Positions 1 to 11,417 of a DNA stretch of 64,000 bases are shown piece by piece (positions within the stretch are counted from its first letter, which is position 1; each line of letters opens with the position of its first letter). The DNA lies in assembly GCA_963575645.1 (NCBI GenBank), contig OY754476.1, positions 2,294,001 to 2,358,000 of the forward strand, read 5' to 3'. Below the pieces are notes generated by a model. The model searched no databases, was not told the DNA's origin, and worked only from the letters and a program-made list of their open reading frames with translations. Source of the stretch: Xanthostigma xanthostigma. Taxonomy: Eukaryota > Arthropoda > Insecta > Raphidioptera > Raphidiidae. The position numbers were made by a program, and so were the translations under genes.

Positions 1-1919
1 GTTCACTCGATGGAAAAGATTCTGACGTATTGAATACAGTGTGTTGAACAGAAATAAACAAACAAATAAAAACTCTGGGAAGTGTAGTCAAACATCTCGG
101 AATAAATTGTACGAAAGTTTTGAGTTTTGATAATAATTAAAAAAATCGATCGTTTATGGTTCCTTACTTGCAGCTGTTTTATATTTTCCGAGTCTCTGAA
201 GCGCATATCTCAGAAACAACTGAACTGATTTTGATTAAAATTATTTGTTGTTGGAAATTAAAAAATTGTTCTTAGTTCACTCGATGGAAAAGATTCTGAC
301 GTATTGAATACAGTGTGTTGAACAGAAATAAACAAACAAATAAAAACTCTGGGAAGTGTAGTCAAACATCTCGGAATAAATTGTACGAAAGTTTTGAGTT
401 TTGATAATAATTAAAAAAATCGATCGTTTATGGTTCCTTACTTGCAGCTGTTTTATATTTTCCGAGTCTCTGAAGCGCATATCTCAGAAACAACTGAACT
501 GATTTTGATTAAAATTATTTGTTGTTGGAAATTAAAAAATTGTTCTTAGTTCACTCGATGGAGAAGATTCTGACGTATTGAATACAGTGTGTTGAACAGA
601 AATAAACAAACAAATAAAAACTCTGGGAAGTGTAGTCAAACATCTCGGAATAAATTGTACGAAAGTTTTGAGTTTTGATAATAATTAAAAAAATCGATCG
701 TTTATGGTTCCTTACTTGCAGCTGTTTTATATTTTCCGAGTCTCTGAAGCGCATATCTCAGAAACAACTGAACTGATTTTGATTAAAATTATTTGTTGTT
801 GGAAATTAAAAAATTGTTCTTAGTTCACTCGATGGAGAAGATTCTGACGTATTGAATACAGTGTGTTGAACAGAAATAAACAAACAAATAAAAACTCTGG
901 GAAGTGTAGTCAAACATCTCGGAATAAATTGTACGAAAGTTTTGAGTTTTGATAATAATTAAAAAAATCGATCGTTTATGGTTCCTTACTTGCAGCTGTT
1001 TTATATTTTCCGAGTCTCTGAAGCGCATATCTCAGAAACAACTGAACTGATTTTGATTAAAATTATTTGTTGTTGGAAATTAAAAAATTGTTCTTAGTTC
1101 ACTCGATGTAAAAGACTCTGACGTATTGAATACAGTGTGTTGAACAGAAATAAACAAACAAATAAAAACTCTGGGAAGTGTAGTCAAACATCTCGGAATA
1201 ATTATCAAAACTCAAAACTTTCGTACAATTAAAAAAATCGATCGTTTATGGTTCCTTACTTGCAGCTGTTTTATATTTTCCGAGTCTCTGAAGCGCATAT
1301 CTCAGAAACAACTGAACTGATTTTGATTAAAATTATTTGTTGTTGGAAATTAAAAAATTGTTCTTAGTTCACTCGATGGAAAAGATTCTGACGTATTGAA
1401 TACAGTGTGTTGAACAGAAATAAACAAACAAATAAAAACTCTGGGAAGTGTAGTCAAACATCTCGGAATAATTATCAAAACTCAAAACTTTCGTACAATT
1501 AAAAAAATCGATCGTTTATGGTTCCTTACTTGCAGCTGTTTTATATTTTCCGAGTCTCTGAAGCGCATATCTCAGAAACAACTGAACTGATTTTGATTAA
1601 AATTATTTGTTGTTGGAAATTAAAAAATTGTTCTTAGTTCACTCGATGGAAAAGATTCTGACGTATTGAATACAGTGTGTTGAACAGAAATAAACAAACA
1701 AATAAAAACTCTGGGAAGTGTAGTCAAACATCTCGGAATAATTATCAAAACTCAAAACTTTCGTACAATTAAAAAAATCGATCGTTTATGGTTCCTTACT
1801 TGCAGCTGTTTTATATTTTCCGAGTCTCTGAAGCGCATATCTCAGAAACAACTGAACTGATTTTGATTAAAATTATTTGTTGTTGGAAATTAAAAAATTG
1901 TTCTTAGTTCACTCGATGG
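1..1919. repeat. Satellite array, 4 x 274 bp plus 3 x 270 bp units
   Basis: Units start with GTTCACTCGATGG at 1, 275, 549, 823, 1097, 1367 and 1637, with a stub at 1907. The first four units are 274 bp and nearly identical. The last three are 270 bp because a 31-bp segment (AATTGTACG... to ...TGATAATT) is present as its reverse complement, with 4 bp lost beside it. Each 274-bp unit contains an identical 67-codon minus-strand open frame, which I regard as a by-product of the repeat. The array runs off the left edge. Confidence 0.97.
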
Positions 1920-3433
1920 GGCCTTCATTGACACCTCACATGCGGCAACTTAATATTTTACTCCCTTACCTATTGCGTGTTGAAATGTAAAACAGTTTCA
2001 ATTTTTTGTTCACACCCTGTATATAAATACATAAATTGCAAGAATCGTTAAATTGTTACGGTAATTATGAAAATAAATTTCGCTTTTCTAATGTTCAATG
2101 ACATTTTTTAAACAATCTAGGAATTATAGAAATAAAATTTAGGTATATGAATCAATTGTTAATAATTCAACAAAAATACGTTTTTAAAATTCGTCTTGTC
2201 AATGATTTGACTACAAAAAAATTGCGAAATTTGCTTAAATTAAAAAAAAGTTGTATACCTATTTTTTTTATAAGCTGTTAGAAACACCTGAAGTATTCAT
2301 ATCTACTAAATAATGAATAAACAAAGAAATAAAAAAAAGAAATTCGTTTCACCCTCAAATCTATTCTGAAAGTCGGTGAAGCTTTCGGCGCATGCGTATT
2401 TGAGTATAAGAGCGATTCGCGTGCACTAAAGGTCGGTGGAAAGTGCAAAGCTCTCCGGGTTATGCTAGGTCGGGCCAAGGTTACCCAAACAATAAAATCG
2501 AAACATCAACTTACTAAACCTCTTCCTCAACCCCAAAAAAACTCAATATTCAATCGTATTTTCTTGCGGTCATTATGTTTTTAAAGCAAAATACCGAATT
2601 ATTAAAACAAAGCGGATATATTAGTTATAAAATAGTTTTCATAACTGCAAAAATACTCATGTGTCGTAGCCATTTTTAACATATTACATCACAAGTCATT
2701 TCATGAAAAGTCTAGACATTTTATAGAAATGTTCAGATACACGAGATGATGTTATAAACAAAACAAAATAGCAATAACTAATAATGTGATTTACACAATT
2801 TTCATACATTTTCTAGTTATGTACTTAAAAGCGAAAAGTTGATATTATTTATTTATAAAAATATGTCGCAGCACATTTGATTATAATTGGCCATTTTATA
2901 TGAAATAGTCATAGCAGACGTTAATTTATGAAAAATTTAGACATTCCATGAATTCATTTATAACAAATGCCTGCGCAATAATAAATAAAACAAAATACCA
3001 AATTTAATGTTAAAAAAAAAACTAGGTTAAGATTAAAAATAAAAAATTCTCGAATTTTCTCTCAAAAAATAACAACTCAATGGAAAAAATCGAAGAACAA
3101 GATGTGTTTGTAGAAATTGCGCCAAAATAACAACAATGTAAATTAGTATTTTAACGTTCGGAGAAAAACCGGCCGGCATAAAATGTCTAATTCTGGTAAC
3201 AGAAACAGAGGTTACACCTTCCGCAGATGATAGAGCTGTATCACGAGGAGCAAAGCGCGGTTACAGTTTACAGTGAGAGTAGGGAATCGATGCCGGGGTC
3301 GAAGGGGTGTCCGGGGGGGATGTGCGAGAGGGATAACGCATACAGTGGCAATAGGTAGACGCTACGGCACGGCTATATCGTCGACGCGGGACGCTCGCTG
3401 GCAACGACGCCCGTAGCGGCGGTCAGGCAGACA
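1920..3433. other. AT-rich spacer with a transposon-like end near 2020
   Basis: No gene seen. Just right of the array, 2003-2020 reads TTGTTCACACCCTGT and is followed by TATA. This looks like the terminal inverted repeat of a TA-inserting mariner-type element, so the array may be internal to such an element whose left end lies outside the window. The rest to about 3230 is plain AT-rich sequence. GC content rises sharply from about 3270. Confidence 0.5.
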
Positions 3434-3644
3434 TGACGTCACATGGTACCGCCAAGCTTGCGAGAGGAGTTAACGACAAGAACCCATAGAACGGGCGGTA
3501 ATGAATCAGACAGAGCTAGTAAATGTCATATGTATAGCGATTCTGAAGCGAACCGCCCGTTCTACGGAGTGGGGCTGGTGTACACGTCGACGACTCCGAG
3601 GGGAAGCGGCGAGGATATATCGTGCTGGCGGCTACTCGTTCCTC
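3434..3644 (+). promoter_or_regulatory. Candidate core promoter (CRE, TATA, initiator)
   Basis: A GC-rich island in AT-rich DNA. It contains a perfect CRE palindrome TGACGTCA at 3434-3441, a TATAT stretch at 3616-3620, and an arthropod initiator TCAGT at 3643-3647. With the initiator A (3645) as +1, the TATA stretch starts at -29, which is the canonical spacing. The next gene on this strand is arginine kinase, so I infer this is its distal promoter; that link is not proven by the sequence. Confidence 0.45.
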
Positions 3645-3717
3645 AGTAGATACTCACCGGCAACCACTAAGTTCGCTCTCGTTGGCCAGGTGTTCGAAAT
3701 TTTTGTGTTATATTGAG
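3645..3717 (+). other. Candidate non-coding first exon (5' UTR), probably of arginine kinase
   Basis: Runs from the initiator A to a good donor (TTGAG|GTGAGA, intron starting 3718). There is no plausible protein start. If spliced to the acceptor at 26290, the first Met would be the MPVSQ start of the common arginine kinase form. This would mean an intron of about 22.6 kb. Confidence 0.4.
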
Positions 3718-5580
3718 GTGAGATACTTTTTACATTGATTATCTTTTTTTTTTTAATTATTAACACGATTTGATGGACATGTGGGTTTACTGAAAGCTGA
3801 GTGAAAGTTTTATATTTTGTAAAAAGCATTGGAAGTTCATTTTTATGGTGAAGTGGCTCTAGCATTTAATTTTTTTAAAATTTAAAGTAGGTATGCGGTT
3901 GATTAATTTGTATGTTTTAAGATTTTGGTTATAATACGAACTTAATTATAATAAAAATCCTTTCATTCAGCTGTTAAGTTATAGTTTAAAATGAACGGGC
4001 TATTAAATATGGTTAAAAATTTTTAATTCTGTTCTCAATTATTTATATTGATTTTTATTTATTCAAATGTGATTTGATTGAAGTCCGAGTGGAGTGTACA
4101 ATATTAATATTATAGGATGCTTTTATTAATTGACTGCTGTATACACTCTATATAAACACATGTTGGTTTAATATCCTTCAATTAGAATGATTTGAAACAA
4201 TTGAGTCTGAAAATAGTTTTGAAATGGTACAGCTATATAGATTTTACTCAAACATAATTGAATACAATTGAAATCTTAAATTAGTTTTAAATTTGTTTAT
4301 ATTTAAAAAAAAAACTTGAGACACTAATACGATTTTTATATGACATACAATAAAAGTTCCAATATTTATTTCCTTATCAATTGAAATGAAGAAAAGCTTT
4401 TAAACTCTATCTAAAAATAGGACCAACTTGAAGATGTTACAATAAGACGCCTTCGCATGAGACGAAACACGTTTGGAAAACTGCCATTTACAACTAATAA
4501 AGTTCACCTGGCAACTGTGAAATAATTTCGCTAGAAAATATATAGAAAAAAATCTATTTTCATTACTTAAAAGCCCGCCAAATCATGTAATAGTTGTTTA
4601 CTCATAAATATTTATATTTAAAAACATACTTCTGCAGAGTTACTTAATGCGAATAAGTACTTAACTATATATCAGAAAACTATTCCAAACTGATTTAATT
4701 ATTCCATTATAATTAAATGACATATCCATATAGATTTATTATAATTATTAAATATTATAGTTTCACAGCGGAAATTTACGTGCCGAAATCCGGTGATAAA
4801 AAGAAACCCGAGTAGAATAGCAAACATTATATTGCAGATTTTTATTATGAATGCATTGGATATTATATTTGTCATGAGATTATTAAATTTGTTGATAATA
4901 AACTATAGTTGTTATGCAATATGTTCATAAGAAATTACACTCTTGAATTACTATGTAAATATTTTGTTCAATTTATATGCGTCTACCTTATTGGCTGAAA
5001 CCATAGACTAGTCTAAGGTTGAAACTTTATCTAGGTACCTAATTAGATTAGCAAATTAACTCAGAGGAAAATTATCACTTCAGTAATAATATGAATATAA
5101 ATTATGAAAATAAATCTTATAATTAAGCGTTTCCATTTTGTCAATTATAAATAGGTCAAATTAAAAACTTTCTTTCTTTTATATTTCACCGGCACTGATG
5201 TTTTCAAACGATTATTAAAGATATTTTCAATTAAATGTCAGGTTGAAATCATCGATGATTTTTCCTTTTTTAAATAACCATTACAATAAATGAATATTTT
5301 AATATTACAAAGTAATGTAATATGATTTCATCGTAGATTTCCATCGAGAAATATAGTTATGTTTTGGGTGCATAGTATATCTCCAAATGTTTGGCACAGT
5401 GAATCGACCCATTACGTCAATACTTCAGCGACCGACATGCTATATAGCACTAAATTGTTGGGAGTTGGGACCAGCAGGGACTCTATATGTATATATACAA
5501 ATATTCTATGTCTATAGTTTATTTTCCCTCTTCATCCCTGTCAAACGCAGCGCTTCTTTGCTCTAGTTAACTCGTAGTTA
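3718..5580. other. Intronic or intergenic AT-rich DNA
   Basis: No exon, RNA gene or complete element recognised. Microsatellite-like A/T runs only. Confidence 0.6.
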
Positions 5581-5588
5581 GCTATCCT

Positions 5589-6496
5589 CAGCGCTGGATT
5601 TATACTAGGAGCAGTAGGGGCTAGTGCCCAGGGCGGCAAATTTTCAGGGGCGGACAACAATTTTTTACGTTACAGAAAATTCTTTGTAAAGTCGTGTTGA
5701 AATTATAAATAATTTTTTTTTCAGTCAGACGCGTTTGCCTCTGAAAATATCTCGCAATTGATGAGAAATCGTTTGTAAATTTATGATTTTTAATACGAAA
5801 AAGAATGTTTTTTGTCTAATTATCACATTAGTAAAAAAGACTTTTTACATAAATTAATCTTTTTATTTATTTGAAAATTGTATACCGAACCTTTACTCCA
5901 TTTTATGTAGGATTTAGGTCAGAGGCTCCCAAACTTTTTTGTCTCGTAGACCACTTGTCATGTTTTTCGGTTTTGGGTAGACCCCCGCTTATCTGATATT
6001 GATTTTTTGCAAATTCATTAATTTCAAATGTATTTTTGACAACCGGTATAGTGCTACTCACTTTGAACGATTTAAATTTATAATGGTAGTGAAATGTAGT
6101 GTGAAATGTTTAGTTTTATACATTTATTAATTAGATTCAAATTAAACGAATCAAATTAAAATTTAATTTCTGTTACATAAAATAACTAAGCAAAAAATAA
6201 ATGCTTTTAGTGTGAGGGATGAACCTGATGCTTTAATAATAAATTTTCAACATTTGGCATCGATTTAGTTAGATTTATTGTTAAATCTCTTCGGTTAACG
6301 ATGTCCAGTTTGTTTCTTTTTTTGTTAGGAGATTCACTATCGTAGACCCCCATTTTCATTTCATGGACCCCCAATTTTTTTTCCTCCTGACATGGACCCC
6401 TTGCAAGTTGTCGTCGACCCCTGGGGGTCGATATAGACCACTTTGGGAATCACTGATTTAGGTAATGCGGCGGCACTTAGAGTAAATCCGGTCCTG
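5589..6496. mobile_element. hAT-type non-autonomous element interrupted by a second hAT
   Basis: Ends CAGCGCTGGATT... and ...AATCCGGTCCTG are flanked by a perfect 8-bp duplication GCTATCCT (5581-5588 and 6497-6504), as expected for hAT insertion. Without the inner element it is about 364 bp. Inner ends resemble the GGCGGATTTAC family at 24335 and 57773. Confidence 0.85.
5920..6455. mobile_element. hAT-type element, CCCAAA family, nested copy
   Basis: Ends CAGAGGCTCCCAAAC and GGGAATCACTG with a perfect 8-bp target duplication ATTTAGGT (5912-5919, 6456-6463). It lies inside the element at 5589-6496. Close copies occur at 16986-17514 and, inverted, at 50981-51516. No transposase frame. Confidence 0.9.
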
Positions 6497-6889
6497 GCTA
6501 TCCTTTTACTATATTGCCATCCTTTTTCAAAATACAAACGAAACTTAAATAAATTTAGTTTTTATAAAAAAAAATATGTTTTATAGATAAAATTTTTCAA
6601 GAATAAAAGCATCTTTGCATACAATTTTGAAGAAAAAAATTAATGTTTTCTGAAATGTTTATAATCTTTAAAATTCAAAGTGTTTTTAAATCTACTTGAA
6701 ATACATTTTATTTGAAATTTTGAATAAAGTAATTCGATTTTGTCATTACAGAAACGTGTTTTTGCATTTACATTCTAAAATATTTTTAATATGGTAAAAT
6801 CAATAGAATAAACAGGTCCGGGGTAGTCATGTTTCTACGTTACAAATTTCAAAGGCCCGTGGTAGTTGTCAAAAGGATTTAACGTCATT

Positions 6890-7083
6890 TTTAGGGTTCC
6901 CAAACTCAGAACAAAAAAAAAGCTTATAGATTACTGCGTCGTCTGTCTGTTCATCCGTCTGTCAAAACCATTTTTTACAGGAGCGGCTAGAGGTCTCAAT
7001 TTGAAATTAATATATGAAATACTAAGGTCTATTCTATAGCCTCGTAAAAAATCAAACTTCTAACAACATTTAAAAAGTCATCA
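6890..7083. repeat. Dispersed insect repeat fragment (AGGGTTCC type)
   Basis: AGGGTTCCCAAACTC followed by CGTCTGTCTGTTCATCCG resembles a dispersed repeat common in insect genomes. A diverged fragment is at about 16200-16270. Class not determined. Confidence 0.35.
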
Positions 7084-7566
7084 CCTATATACAGGTGACT
7101 TTTAAGTTGATGCTTTTTTTTACAGCGTGTAAAAATCAAATAGACGAGCAAATATTTCAGAGTTTTTTTATCAAAACTCAAAAATAAGAGAGAAACAGCC
7201 TTTCGAAGTTTAAATAAATTTTATTTAATTTTCTTTAATTTTGAGGTCGGTCCTGGGGTTATAATATTATGTCACTATGGAAATATGTTATTATTATCAA
7301 GTATTCACAGAAATTGTTCGAAGTTGTCAAAAACAGAACAATACACATACTTGATAATAACAACTTATTTCCATAGTGACATAATATAACCCCAGGACCG
7401 ACCTCAAAATTGAAGAAAATTTAATAAAATTTATTTAAACTTCGAAAGGCTGTTTCTCTCTTATTTTTGAGTTTTGATAAAAAAACTATTTGAAATATTT
7501 GCTCGTCTGTTTGATTTTTATATGCTGTAAAAAAAAGCATCAACTTAAAACTCACCTGTATGTAGG
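7084..7566. repeat. Foldback element with about 220-bp arms
   Basis: The left arm (7084-7305) and right arm (7347-7566) are near-perfect reverse complements separated by a 41-bp loop. Shared blocks include GAGGTCGGTCCTGGGGTTAT, AGAGAGAAACAGCCTTTCG and AAGTTGATGC. No reading frame. A transcript through it would form a very long hairpin. Confidence 0.9.
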
Positions 7567-8589
7567 GCACTTACCATTGACCCAGAATCTTGATATTTGG
7601 CACGAAAAAAAGTCTCAGCGCTATTAAAAGAAAAAACCGAAAGATTAATATTAATTTTTAATTTTAAGTTAAATTATTCAGCATCATAATCAAATTGTAA
7701 TCAAGTCAATACATTAAATTTTTTTTTTTTTGAACAAAAACCATCAGCGGCCAGATTGATTTTTAAAATGTAATACTTGAAGTCTGGCATAAACAATATA
7801 CGATTCTTGGCTTCATATAATATACAAAATAAACATAATAGAATAGTGGCAAAACGTTCATATGGCTGCAATAATGTTTTTATCGTGATACAGAATAGCT
7901 ATGTCTACCAATTAAGAAGAAATTTTTTGCTGTGTAAGCGAATTGGAATTTCCGTGAATTGAGGTTTGACAACCACACGTTTTTTATTAAGGAACTCTGT
8001 AAATAACAATGCAATACAGTGGCGGATTCAGAAAATTGTATGGTGAATTTTTTTAAAGTATCTACTGTCATGATCGAAGTTGCGGTGTCGCAGGGTTGTA
8101 CATATAGAGATTGGAAAAGTATTTGCACTTTTTTGTAGAGTGCAAGTTTCCATCTATAGATTTAATCTATATTTAAAGTTACTGGAAAAGACGACTTAAT
8201 ATTCGCTAAATTATACTCAAAAATCTTTCCGAGGCCCAACACCAGGAAACGATGACTTTTTTCCCTACCGTACTTCTGAATTTGCTGCGATGTCTTCCAA
8301 GTGTTATGGCCGGGTACTTATAAATCACTTGTATATGCGAATGCAGACTACAAAATTATATAATTGTTTGACCGGATGTCCGGTTATTAGAGCATCCTTC
8401 TAAAAGCTCAACGTTGCATTTTAGAACATTGGTCTATTACATGGATGTATTTAAGAACACAGTCTAAGGTCTATTACGTACTGAGGTGGGAATGGTGTTG
8501 TTTTTTAATTTACATACTCGTAAAGATAATTTTTTGGCAAACGAATGCTTTTGTGATCTCATATTTGACTTCTTATCTATATTCTAAAT

Positions 8590-9212
8590 TCTAATATATA
8601 AAGCTGAAGAGTTTGTTGGTTTGTTTGTTTGGTTGAACGCGCTAATCTCAGGAACTACTGGTTCGAATTGAAAAAAATTTTTTTTGTTGGTTAGTCCATT
8701 TATCGAGGAAGGCCATAGGCCAATGTTTCCCAAACTGTGGTTCGCGAGTCGATTTTTTATGGATCGCGACAATATCTTGAATGTATATTTTTGGAAATTT
8801 GGAAAAAATGTGTGCTGTCCGCAGCGGTGCCTTTAAAATAAATGTAAAGTAAATGAAATAAAAAGATAAAAAGTTTTTTTTTTGTGGACACATCTTTTCC
8901 GGCAAGTCAAATAATTCTGAGAAATTCAGTGTGCCGGGAGAGAACTGGGTCGCTGTAAATTGAGTTTTTAAAAAGTGGGTCGTAATTATTAAAAGTTTGG
9001 GAACCCCTGCCATAGGCTATATAAGATCACGCTACGACCAATAGGAGCGTAGCATGAATGAAAAATGTTCCAAAATATAACCTAAAATTTGTCCGTCCGA
9101 CAAAAACTTTTGAACGGTAACTCCGATCATCATGAAGTTTGGACGCAACATTCATCTCGGTAAACTAAGATGGACGTGCGTACTCATGACCCTCCCCCCA
9201 TTCGTTCTTTTT
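8590..9212 (+). mobile_element. Helitron-like element, 3' end missing
   Basis: Starts TCTAATATATAAAGCTGAAG and continues through the same conserved blocks (GAACGCGCTAATCTCAG, ATCGAGGAAGG, GTCCGTCCGAC) as the copy at 17947-18659. No CTAG end with hairpin is seen, so this copy is truncated. It is interrupted by a hAT element at 8721-9009. Confidence 0.65.
8721..9009. mobile_element. hAT-type MITE inserted in the Helitron
   Basis: Ends CAATGTTTCCCAAACTG and AGTTTGGGAACCCCTG, flanked by a perfect 8-bp duplication CCATAGGC (8713-8720, 9010-9017). Removing element and one duplication restores the GGCCATAGGCTATAT of the Helitron sequence. Confidence 0.9.
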
Positions 9213-9337
9213 ATATAATATAAACGAGATAGTTATATCACTGTCGTTCAGAAAAATCGTTACTAAGCGACGAATTTAAACTTAAGTACGGACTTAGTAC
9301 ATCAAATTTAATGGGGTATCTTATTTAAATAAAATAT

Positions 9338-9870
9338 TTTTAACAAAAAAATTGAACCGACTTCAAAAAATATGCACTAAAAAGTAAAAAATAATAATTA
9401 TTGTTATTTTTGGAGTCGGTGTCACATCGGAATTCGAAAGTAGCAATTTAAATCTTACATGTCTCTAGTTCTCGGAATAGATTTCATTTTGGCTGACACC
9501 GACTCCAAAAATAACAATAATAATTATTTTTTACTTTTTAGTGCATATTTTTTGAAGTCGGTTCAATTTTTTTGTTAAAAATATTTTATTTTTCTCTTTT
9601 TAGTGTTAGATAAAGTATTGCAATGGGTAGGTCAAGTATGCGTGCCTTTGAAATTTGAGAGTTTCCCTCGATTTCTCCGGATTCCATCATCAGATCCTGA
9701 CTTGGTTCCGATGGGACCACCTCGGAAGTGCACTCTTTCGAATAAAAAAAAAATTTGAAAATCTGTCCATAATTGACGGAGAAATCGGTGAACATACATA
9801 AAAAAACAAAAACAAAAAAATATACAGTCAAACATAGAACATCCTCCTTTCTTTGAAGTCGGTTAAAAAG
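9338..9870. mobile_element. Repeat element with internal palindrome, copy 1
   Basis: Begins TTGAACCGACTTCAAAAAAT and ends TTTGAAGTCGGTTAAAAA. An internal palindrome pairs about 9338-9425 with 9490-9587. A near-identical copy is at 53758-54304. Both contain an A-rich minus-strand frame with a shared stretch around KECTSEVVPSEPSQ. I see no known domain in it. Confidence 0.75.
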
Positions 9871-10635
9871 TACGTGACTGCCAAAACCGAGTGTAATAAA
9901 AAAAACATACTGTATGTAGTGAAAAAATTTTAAAGTAAAAAAGAAACAATACAAGGCCCTGTAATAGTCTAAAATCTTGAATCCGTCGACTTGTGTCAGT
10001 ATAATGTCGTGTAATTGCAATTTTTACAGTATTGTAACCGTGAATCCAATGTACAAAATATTGTTGGTACTTGGAACTGCTCAACAATTAGCCAACCTTG
10101 AGAATGTGAGAATACAGTAATTTACATCTGTTGAATGAATCATTCTATGGAAATTTATAGTCTCATTTATGTCATAATAACGTATTTTGTTTAGTAAAAG
10201 AATAATTTACACGTAACTTACGAAAAAAATTCCAATATTTTTCTCGTGACATTAAATATTTGAAAACTCAGTGTAATAAAAAATAAATTGTATTAATTAC
10301 GATATTTTATAGTTCGTTGCTTGGTTTTCGTATAACAATAATATTTTTAAATTTTAATCTGGTTCCAAAAAAAATTGTAACTAAATTCAATAGTAATGTT
10401 GACTACAGATCATAAATAAATAATACATCGGATTGCCAATAAGAAAAAAACTTAATTGTGTGTTTTGCAAAAACAAATAATTTTTCATAAAAAATGAGAT
10501 CCCATAAAAATGTTTGAATCAAAATATACAAGACGCTTGGAAATTACGAAAACATTAAAAACTGATTGTAAGTTTTTGGTGATTTGCGATTCATAAACTT
10601 CCCTCGTTTTGCATTCTTACTGTAATTAAGATAGA

Positions 10636-10898
10636 CGAGGGCGTAGATATGGGGGGGGGGGGTAATTAACCCCCCTCAGCCCCTCAAAACTAAAAATAAA
10701 ACTGAAAATATTACGAATACCCAACTAAAAAACAAAATTTAGACAATATTGCAACAGTGTATTAATTAGTTCGGGAATTAATATTTTGCTTGACACTTTC
10801 CTTCGTGAGTATTTTTTGTTTGATATTAACAAAACTTCGAAAAAAATATTGATTTTTTTGCTGTACCCCCCCTCAAGAAAAAAATATCTACGCCCTTG
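10636..10898. mobile_element. Small hAT-like element with poly-G and poly-C subterminal tracts
   Basis: Terminal repeats CGAGGGCGTAGATAT and ATATCTACGCCCTTG (inverted). Flanks AAGATAGA and CAGATAAA match at 6 of 8 positions, consistent with an old 8-bp duplication. Contains an 11-12 bp G run near the left end and a C run near the right end. Confidence 0.6.
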
Positions 10899-11338
10899 CA
10901 GATAAAAAAAAATAATTCAAACATTGTGAACTTAATAAAAGAAAATGTTCAAGTATATTTTTATAAGGCTAATTTGTTTGTATGACGAATCATGATAGAT
11001 GAAAAAATAAAACTTGGAATGAATTTAATAATATATATCTATTAATTAACTATATGAATCTTTGCCTATCTACTCAATGTGCGGTGAGTGAACGCAACAA
11101 AGCGTATTGAAAATATATCTGCGTCTCTTTCTTCGATGTAATTCCCTGATTTTTCCGATGATAGGATTGGTTGATGTACTTGCATTCAATCTGAATAAAG
11201 TATCTCTGTTTCAAAAACTTTGTCTTTTTCTATGACGTTAACATGGGCGTACCCAGCTTTTGGCCCAGGAGGGGGCAAATTAGAAATTTCTTAAACCGGG
11301 TCCCCCGTGCTTGTTTTGCCCTCCTGGATATGCCAGTG

Positions 11339-11417
11339 CTTAGGGCGTAAAAAAGACAAGTATATGTTTGCACCCTAATAGTTCGATTGCGATTTTTATT
11401 CCTATGCTCAGTATAGA
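11339..11417. repeat. Dispersed repeat, first of an inverted pair
   Basis: The stretch TTTGCACCCTAATAGTTCG...TTCCTATGCTCAGTATAGAA recurs as its reverse complement at about 29440-29521. Class unknown. Confidence 0.6.

Noticed and set aside
3-1028. Four identical 67-codon minus-strand open frames in the satellite
   Set aside because: They follow from exact repetition of a non-coding unit and are broken in the last three units. No domain or codon bias.
1-1919. CRISPR-like regular repeats
   Set aside because: Units are 270-274 bp with no unique spacers, in insect nuclear DNA.
3443-3716. Two short plus-strand frames in the GC-rich island
   Set aside because: They overlap the proposed promoter and UTR, lack similarity to any known family, and end at or cross the donor.
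8016-8030. CAGTGGCGGATTCAG, a hAT-like left end
   Set aside because: No partner end or duplication could be found within 1 kb.
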